A stretch of DNA of 64,000 bases from Scenedesmus sp. ARA3. Taxonomy: Eukaryota; Chlorophyta; Chlorophyceae; Sphaeropleales; Scenedesmaceae. The position numbers and the translations under genes were made by a program. The notes under the pieces were generated by a model. The model was not told the DNA's origin and searched no databases. It was given only the letters and a program-made list of their open reading frames with translations. Location: positions 44,461 through 108,460 of the forward strand of contig RWJK01001610.1 in assembly GCA_004335835.1 (NCBI GenBank), given 5' to 3'. Positions 56,964 through 64,000 of the stretch are shown piece by piece (the first letter of the stretch is position 1; the number at the start of each line of letters is the position of its first letter).

Positions 56964-59900
56964 ATGCAGCACCCATCGTTAGATACTGCAAGGCCACCAG
57001 CTCCGAGACCATCAGCCCATGGCCATGCAGCAGTTGTGCAACAGCAACCCCCACTTTGTCTGCACTCGGCTCACAATGCAACGCCTGCTTGCAGCGTGGC
57101 GAGGTGCATCAGCACGTCATCCTGGTCGTCGGAAAAGCACTTTGGAGGCATCAGCGATGACGACCGCATCTTCCAAAACCTGTACGGGCGCCACGACACG
57201 TCCATCAAGGTGCAGCGGGCAAATCAAGCCCTGTTCAATCCCTCATAGCAGTAGTTTTACAGCCTAGCCAGTCTTATATCACGCTATACCGAGTACCGTA
57301 TCCAGTGATAGACTGCAAGCTGCACTAGCAGCGGCTTTCTCATGCTGCATGTCTATATGCGGTAGCGCAGAAGTAGCAGCTCCTCTGCACAGGCGGCCTG
57401 CAGCGGGCAGTACCTACTAATTACTGCCAGGCAATGCCCCTGCGCTGCGCAGTGTGACAAGTGGAGCACGGCCACGCGATGCTGCGAGCTGCATGCTGCT
57501 GCAGGGTGCACTGGCTCGCGGCGATTGGTACCGCACCAAGGACCTCATTGCCAAGGGCAGCGACTGGATCATAGAGCAGGTCAAGCAGTCTGGCATGCGG
57601 GGCCGTGGTGGTGCTGGCTTCCCTAGTGGTGAGCTGATGTTGCTGATGAATGCAAGTGTAGTTCAACTGCACAATGATTAGTAATCCTGCCAGTGTGTGT
57701 AGAGCTGCAGTCACCAAGACGTGCGGCATAGCCAAGTCAGCCAGGTGGCGGTGCTGACGTGAACTTAAATGGAAGCGTGGACACTGCCTCCCAGGTGGTG
57801 AGCTGACGCAGCTGCACGTGCAGTGATCATGTCTTGAGCTGAGCTGCAGAAACTGTTTTGTGGCAGTTGGCAAGCTTATGATGTCACTGCAGATGCTGAC
57901 ATGCAGTGCATGACACCGCAGCATGGAGCGGTACACATGGCGTGTGGCTGCTTTGAACAACCCAAGAAGCCGCTGTGTACACCGCTGCCGCTGCCGCTGC
58001 TGCTGTGGCTCCTGCACTGGTGCTGCTGCTATAGGTATCTGACGGCCGCCCCAGCTATGTTGTCATCAACGCTGATGAGAGTGAGCCGGGCACCTGCAAG
58101 GACCGCGAGATCATGCGCCACGAGCCGCACAAGCTCGTTGAAGGGGCGCTCATGGCTGGCGTGGGCATGCGCGCACGGGCAGGCTACATCTACATCAGGT
58201 GGGGTCGGGGTAGTGATTCTGCAGTGGCCACTGCATGCGTCGAGCCGGATCATGAGGCTGAGTGGGCCCTGAGCTGGGTGTGCTGATGCGTGGGGCCTCA
58301 GCGCTATGCACTGTGTGCACTGTGTGAGCTGGGTGCGCTAATGCGTGGGCCCTCAGCGCAGTGCACACTGCATTGTGCAGTGGCTGAGCAGTGGTGGGCT
58401 GCTGTGCCGTGTTGCGCTGCTGCATGCTAGCCATGCCCCACCATCAGCGGCTTGTTCTTTACTGAACAGCGCCGCTGTTGAGGCGTGCGGCTGTTCCAAA
58501 AGGGCTTCATCGTCGTACTAAGTAGCTAGGAGCCATATCAACTCTATCTGTCTGGTCCACACGGCGCCGCTATGCTAATATTGTCTGCTGTGCCTGCAGG
58601 GGCGAGTTTGTCAACGAGCGGCGTTGCGTGCAGCGCGCCATTGATGAGGCCTACTTGCTGACTGTATGCTGATTACTTATTGTCTGCTGTGCCTGCAGGG
58701 GCGAGTTTGTCAACGAGCGGCGTTGCGTGCAGCGCGCCATCGATGAGGCCTACTTGCTGACTGTATGCTGATTACTTATTGTCTGCTGTGCCTGCAGGGG
58801 CGAGTTTGTCAACGAGCGCCGCTGCGTGCAGCGCGCCATCGATGAGGCGTACGCGGCCGGCCTGCTGGGCAGCAACGCAGCTGGCAGCGGCTACAGCTTT
58901 GACCTGCGGCTGCACCAAGGGGCGGGCGCGTACATCTGCGGCGAGGAGACGGCGCTGCTGGAGTCGCTGGAGGGGCGGCAGGTGCGGCTTCTTATTGTCC
59001 GCATATGTTTGAATTGAAAAAAGGTGAAGGGTGCGGCAGGTGCGGCTGCTGAGTGTGTCTGCGAGGAGGCGCCGCTGCTGGAGTCCCTGGAGAGGCGGCA
59101 GGTGCGGCTGCATTCACGGCAAGCTGGCGCTTGATAAATCATGGTGCGGCGCGCCAGGATGTTTGTTTCTGTCAGCACCGTGCCTGCACATGGCTCAATT
59201 GCCCTGCTTTACATGTGCCTGGCCATATGCTGTCCGCAGGGCAAGCCGCGGCTGAAGCCGCCCTACCCGGCAAGCGTGGGCCTGTATGGCTGCCCCACAA
59301 CAAGTGAGTGGCAGGTGGCACGGCAGCACCACGCGCCGCATGCTAGTGCTGGGGACAGGTTTAAGCCTGGTGCAGTTGAGGTTCGCCTACATCTTGCGAA
59401 AGAGCCTTCTTATGCTGTTGCACAACAGCACTTCGGGGCTTCTGTGCTCGCATGAGAATGCCGCCAAGGGCTCAATCACAGCTTGCTGGAACTTCTGGGG
59501 TAAGGCCGCTGCCGCAGGCGGGTGGCTTACTTGCTGCCGACAAGTGACAGAGCACGTCGCGCTGCACTGCTTGTGAAACACTGCACTTCTCAACTGCAGT
59601 CACCAATGTGGAGACGGTGAGCTGCGTGCCGACCATCCTGCGGCGCGGCCCGGACTGGTTTGCCAGCTTTGGGCGGCCCAACAACAGCGGCACCAAGCTC
59701 TTCTGCATCAGCGGCCACGTGAACAGGCCCTGCACCGTGGAGGAGTCCATGAGCATACCGCTGAGGGAGCTGATCGAGCGGCATGCAGGTGCGCAAGCGT
59801 TGCTTGGTTCTGTTCATGGGTGTGGCTTGCACGGTCATCTATGATTGAGCATCCTGTTGTCGGAGCTGATTGAGCTGCCACAGAAGTGCGCAGGCACTCG

Positions 59901-62654
59901 TGCACAGTGAACATTGTGCTTGCACGTGTGGTTGAGGTGCAGCAACTCGAAAGACCTGCTGCTGAAGCTGCCACCGCTGCCTCTGCTGCTGCTGCTGCTG
60001 TTGCTGCTGCCGCTGCTGCTGCTGTCATCAGGTGGTGTGCGTGGCGGCTGGGACAACCTGCTGGCCATCATCCCTGGGGGCTCCAGCACGCCGCTGCTGC
60101 CCAAGGTGGGCCCATGCAGCTCAGCAGTTAACACGATTGGCTAGATAGCAGCAGCTTGGCAGGAAAGAGATGCGGCAGGAGGGACATTTGTACACATGCC
60201 TGGCCTGGTGCACTGCGGGTGGTGCTGCACCCTGCATCCCAAGTTGCCCGCCAGCTGGCAGTGCTGCAGGTGATACACTGCCAGACTAAAAAGCGTGTGG
60301 TCACACCGATGAGGTGCATGTTACATATGCACTGGCATGTTGGATTGCGTAACGCCTGCATGCATGAATTCCACCGTCATATAAGCACATCTGCATTGTT
60401 GTACTGCATGTCAGCATTTGTCACAATATTTGAAACATCACCTCCCACACTTTCTTTTTTCCCAGGCCGCGTGTGACACTGTGCTGATGGACTACGACTC
60501 GCTGCGGGAGCAGCAGAGCGACCTGGGCACGGCAGCAGTCATCGTCATGGTGCGTGGTGATGGTGGCATAGCAAGGCAGTGTGCAGCAGCATAGCAGGGC
60601 CACATGCACGGCATACTCTAGCATTGCAATGATTGGGCCTTCTGCGCAGTGCCTTCTGTACAGTGCCTTCTGCAGCAGCATACACACGTGTATCTATTAG
60701 CCCTGCAGTGCTTTCAAAACCAAACCGTACGAGTTACTGGCAGGTTTGCATCCGGTTTTGGTTATAAAGGTGCTGCGACACAGCTGCAATTCCTGCTCAT
60801 CGCCTTTGGCACTCGTGCTTTTCTTCACTCAGCAGCCGCATGTACAGCCACAGCCACTGCTTGCTGCCGTGTATGCATGCAGGATAAGAGCACAGACATT
60901 ATCGACGCTATTGCAAGGTGCGGCCAAGACTGGTGCTGCTCGGTCCAGTGCACAGCAGCATGTTGACACCACCAGGCTTTGCAGTACACGGGGGAGGAGG
61001 TCTGCTGGTTTCTGTCCGGGGTTTTGGTTACAGAGGAAGGTACACGGGGGAACTGGAGCTTGAACTTGAACACTGAGAAAGGGAGCTTGCATTTGGACCT
61101 TGGCAGTGTCAGATGCAGCCAGAGCCTGCTCTGTGTTGTACTACGGATATCCAAATATATTGGGCACTTGGCAGTGTTGCGTGGCGAAGCAAGGACCATC
61201 AAACATCAGCTACCACAATTTTGCGGCATGTTGGTCAATGTCGTAGAGCATGTTGGTCAATGCTTCGAGCTGCCTATGCCGCTGCTTCTGCTGCTGCTGC
61301 ACATCCTGCAGGCTCGCCTACTTCTACAAGGTAAGACCGGGTGCTGACGTGTGGCTTCCCAGCTGCCGCTGCGCTTGATGACACGGCCTCAACAGCTGAC
61401 TGGTGTCTTCCACACCTGTGGCAAATGCGTTTACATGGTGTGAATGTTGCTTCGTGCCAGCTCCACTTTACAAAAGCGCTGCTCATGCTGAAGCAGCTTT
61501 CTTGCAGCTGCTACTCCAAGCGCCGCTTCCTCCGTCAGCGCATGGCAGCTGCTCCACACCCACTGATGCCACACTGGTTCAGCATTGCTGGAACGTGCCT
61601 AGTTATGCATTTCTGTTTGATTCTTAGCATCTAGCAGCCGCATACATGCGTCCTTCCACACTGTCCTTTTACAACTCTGCGTCGACCAGGTGGAGAGCTG
61701 CGGGCAGTGCACGCCCTGCCGCGAGGGCACAGGCTGGCTCTACGACATCCTCACGCGCCTGGTGCACGGTGATGCCAAGATGCAGGAAATCGACATGCTG
61801 GCCATGATCACCAAGCAGATCGAGGGCCACACAATCTGCGCGCTGGGCGACGCTGCGGCGCTGCCAGTGATGGGGCTGCTGCGGCACTTCAGGTGAGGTT
61901 GGCGGGTGTTGTGTTGTGCTGCAGGTGTGTCCAGATAGCCACATCATGTTCAGCTCCGCGTGGTGTGGTCTGCTGGCTGGTATTGCAGTGCTGCCGGTGA
62001 TGGGGCTGCTGCGGCACTTCAGGTGATGCTGCATGCGCCTGGCAAAGTATGCACTGTAATCAAACCGCCACATCACCTGGTGTAGCATGTCATCTGGTGT
62101 TGCAGCGCTGCCTGTGATGGGGCTGCTGCGGCACTTCAGGTGCGTGGGCATGCGGCTGGCAGCTGTTGATCTATAAGGGGACTTTCCTTGCACCGCCACA
62201 TGATGCTGAGCTCCATGCGGTGTAAAGGCTACACCCTCACTACAGCGCAGGCTAGTAGCCTGCTAGCAAACCGCCACATCACCTGGTGTAGCATGTCATA
62301 TGGTGTTGCAGCGCTGCCGGTGATGGGGCTGCTGCGGCACTTTCAGCCGCGACTGGCAGCGTTTGTGCAATTTGTGTAGCTGTCTGTAAGCCTTACAGAT
62401 GCTGAGCATTTGGTTATGCTGTGCCTTGTGTACTTTGGCAGCTGATGTTGCAGCGCTGCCGTCATCCAATGGTGCCTTGCTGTGCTGATTGGTGCGGCGC
62501 CACGCTTATACCAAATGATGACGTTGCTGCCTTTGAGGCTGGACAATGTTCTGCTGTTGCTGTTGCTGATGATGATGATGCTGCCTGCAGGCCTGAGATG
62601 GAGGCACGCATCAAGTCAGCGTCAAAACCCCAGCGCATTGCTGCTGCGCGCTGA
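56964..62654 (+). CDS. NDUFV1: NADH:ubiquinone oxidoreductase 51-kDa flavoprotein subunit (mitochondrial complex I)
   Basis: NADH- and FMN-binding subunit of complex I in the mitochondrial matrix arm. Exons: 56964-57209, 57505-57628, 58035-58198, 58798-58981, 59240-59303, 59600-59788, 60032-60105, 60466-60549, 60883-60917, 61312-61330 (19 nt), 61690-61892, 62591-62654. Key blocks: [25 protein letters not shown] (NADH/FMN), [48 protein letters not shown], the 4Fe-4S ligands [11 protein letters not shown] and the later TICALGD cysteine. The N-terminus (RCISTSS before KHFGG) fits a matrix-targeting presequence cut near residue 50, but ATG 56964 is tentative. Between 57628 (phase 1) and 58035 (phase 0) the conserved LKWSFMPK block is missing; a 26-nt microexon there would restore both frame and block and give 491 aa. 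Exon-edge duplications are prominent. Confidence 0.93.
58600..58797 (+). repeat. Two 99-bp tandem units carrying an acceptor and exon start
   Basis: 58600-58698 and 58699-58797 each repeat the start of the 58798-58981 exon ([23 protein letters not shown]) plus intron and CTGCAG acceptor. They differ by about one base. Three identical acceptors therefore compete; only the third opens the full exon, since the first two copies run into TGA after LLTVC. Confidence 0.95.
59060..59101 (+). repeat. Exon-edge copy in NDUFV1 intron
   Basis: Copy of the 3' edge ([13 protein letters not shown]) and GTGCGG donor of the 58798-58981 exon, 120 bp downstream. A shorter GTGCGGCAG copy ends at 59039. Confidence 0.85.
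61989..62465 (+). repeat. Three to four mini-exon copies in NDUFV1 intron
   Basis: 61989-62022 and 62106-62139 are 34-nt copies of the 3' end ([16 protein letters not shown]) of the 61690-61892 exon, each with TTGCAG before and a GT donor after. 62312-62346 has an extra T and has lost the donor. A trace starts near 62451. End spacings: 130, 117, 207 bp. Confidence 0.92.
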
Positions 62655-63449
62655 GCAATGCAGTCCTGTGCCTGCCGGTCAGCATGGCAAGATGTTACTC
62701 TGACACTTCAGCAAGCACTGCCAGCAGCTCATGCTGATGACTATGCGCATAAGGCGAACAGCTACCAGTGGTGATCAGCACCTACAGAAGAGCGCGCAAG
62801 ATACCTGACCGCCCATTGCAAATCATTGGCGCTTACTGCCAGTAACACTGAGTATGTAGCTCCAGGACATCTGCATTCTTTGGAGTTTTGTGTGTTTATA
62901 GCTCAGTTGTTTGAGGGTGGGCACAAACAGCCGCTCTGTTGTAGGTGCCTGGTGCAGCTGGCATCATGCTTGTGATGTAGCTGCTGACCTGATGGTACAG
63001 TAGTACAGGACTGACCTGCTCCTGTGGGGCGCGGGGCCGATGGCGACGTTGCTATGGCTTCAATGGTAACATGATGATGAGGACTGACCTGCCTCACACA
63101 CTAGCCAGCATCAATGGGCCATGTGCAATGTATGAATTGCAGCAGGCAGGCAGACCGTCTTTCAGCAGTGACTGTTTGTATACGCACTGGAACAGGATGT
63201 GGAGGGATGGTCTCAGTACCTGTTTAGGTCCTGGAGTATGGGCTTGGAGTTTACCAAGGTAATAGCCAACTTTCCTCTGTGATAGTAGCTGTGCTACCCC
63301 AGGCCAGTGCCATCCAATGAGGAGGCTGTGGTCCATGCCATCAAGTGCTGAAAGTTTATTTTTGTCATTCTGATCCCAGAGTTTGTCTGCTGTAGAGAGT
63401 TCGCACAAAAGCAGAACAGTTGCAGCATATGCGGCATAAACAGCAACAA
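62655..63449. other. Intergenic, no gene recognised
   Basis: NDUFV1 3' flank up to the tRNA gene. No conserved coding block seen. Confidence 0.5.
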
Positions 63450-63523
63450 TGGAACCACCCGGGATCGAACCGAGGACCTTTCGCGTGTTAGGCGAATGTG
63501 ATAACCAACTACACCATGGTTCC
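63450..63523 (-). tRNA. trnV-AAC: tRNA-Val (anticodon AAC)
   Basis: 74-nt cloverleaf read on the minus strand: acceptor GGAACCA pairs with TGGTTCC, discriminator A. The anticodon arm is TTCGC-CTAACAC-GCGAA with anticodon AAC. The T arm is CTCGG-TTCGATC-CCGGG. A box TAGTTGGTTATC and B box GGTTCGATCCC match pol III internal promoters. No intron and no encoded CCA, as expected of a eukaryotic nuclear tRNA. A TTTT run about 40 nt downstream could terminate transcription. Confidence 0.97.
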
Positions 63524-63840
63524 GAAGATGACAATGCGCGCCAATTTTCTCGATTTTAGCGGCGATTGCATTTCGCGGTTTAGGGTTTAAAAAATTGCCT
63601 AGGTCTCCTTGAGTGACAGCCTGTTTTGCTGAGTCATCTGCGACGTTCCAGATTTTCGGGTGTTCGTTGCAACGTAGTTGCCTGTGCACACCGTGTAACC
63701 CCTCTTCTTCTGAAAATTGCCTAGGGCTCTGGCTAGGCGCGGCCCGCGAGTCGCAAGCGGCGACACAGAAGACTACTGGCAGCTTAATTGGGCTGCTACT
63801 AGGGCAGTCAGTTGCTTAGAGCAGCGGGCAGCGCCTGGCG

Positions 63841-64000
63841 ACAGCACCGAGGCAGCAGCAGTAGCTTCCCGTGTTCCGCTGGTGTCTNCCCTCGACACCG
63901 CCCATACGGACTCGACTGCTTCTCCTATGAAGGCTGGAGGTTTTGTGGTCAGCCTCGTGGGGCCTTCTCGCCTGCTCTGCGCCTGTGCAGGCTTGGTGTT
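63841..64000 (+). CDS. Possible 5' end of a gene running off the right edge
   Basis: A + frame is open from at least 63810 through the end, containing ATG 63927 (MKAGGFVVSLVGPSRLL). The Ala/Ser/Thr-rich upstream and hydrophobic stretch after the ATG could be an organelle or secretory leader. Base 63888 is N. No family can be named. Confidence 0.25.

Noticed and set aside
58600..58797. Counting the two 99-bp units as real additional exons
   Set aside because: Both read into TGA after about 25 codons and would truncate an essential enzyme; treated as decoys.

Overview
This window is nuclear DNA of a eukaryote, most likely a chlorophyte green alga. The genes are broken by many short spliceosomal introns (GT-AG, typically G|GTGAG or G|GTGCG at the donor and TGCAG| at the acceptor). 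CAG/CTG microsatellites are dense, one gene has a TGTAA polyadenylation motif, and the proteins read as plant/algal orthologues of core eukaryotic genes. A position in Chlorophyceae (Scenedesmaceae-like) is a guess from composition only. No operons, phage, CRISPR or bacterial features are present.

Layout. 173-20250 (-): PRP8, the central U5 snRNP protein, resolved by eye into 34 exons and 2,133 in-frame codons; the C-terminal MPN domain lies off the left edge. 21650-27961 (+): SART3/Prp24-type U6 snRNP recycling factor (13 exons, 872 aa), divergent from PRP8 across 1.4 kb. 28698-29743 (+): an unrecognised gene with an apparent frameshift. 31386-37225 (-): AZG-type purine permease (17 exons found, first exon missing, one likely GC-AG intron). 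38461-44437 (-): a 1,008-aa E2 enzyme with a BIRC6-like UBC domain, an N-terminal ubiquitin-binding type zinc finger and SUMO-interacting motifs. 45810-53005 (-): elongation factor 3 (1,028 aa). 53905-55610 (+): SPOUT1-type methyltransferase, divergent from EF3. 56964-62654 (+): the 51-kDa (NDUFV1) subunit of mitochondrial complex I. 63450-63523 (-): tRNA-Val(AAC). A possible gene start runs off the right edge.

The genes do not form a pathway, but two themes recur: spliceosome assembly and recycling (PRP8, SART3) and translation/RNA modification (EF3, SPOUT1, tRNA-Val).

The most unusual signal is in the introns. About 25 introns contain one to three partial copies of the edge of the adjacent exon, each keeping its splice site, at a spacing of roughly 85-140 bp (one of 248 bp). 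The copies range from nearly perfect tandem arrays (139 bp x 3 in PRP8; 99 bp x 2 in NDUFV1) to decayed traces. They look like tandem duplications straddling exon-intron junctions, tolerated because splicing discards the extra copy. Exon boundaries given here were deduced from splice consensus, reading-frame phase and family conservation, and are frame-consistent except where stated.
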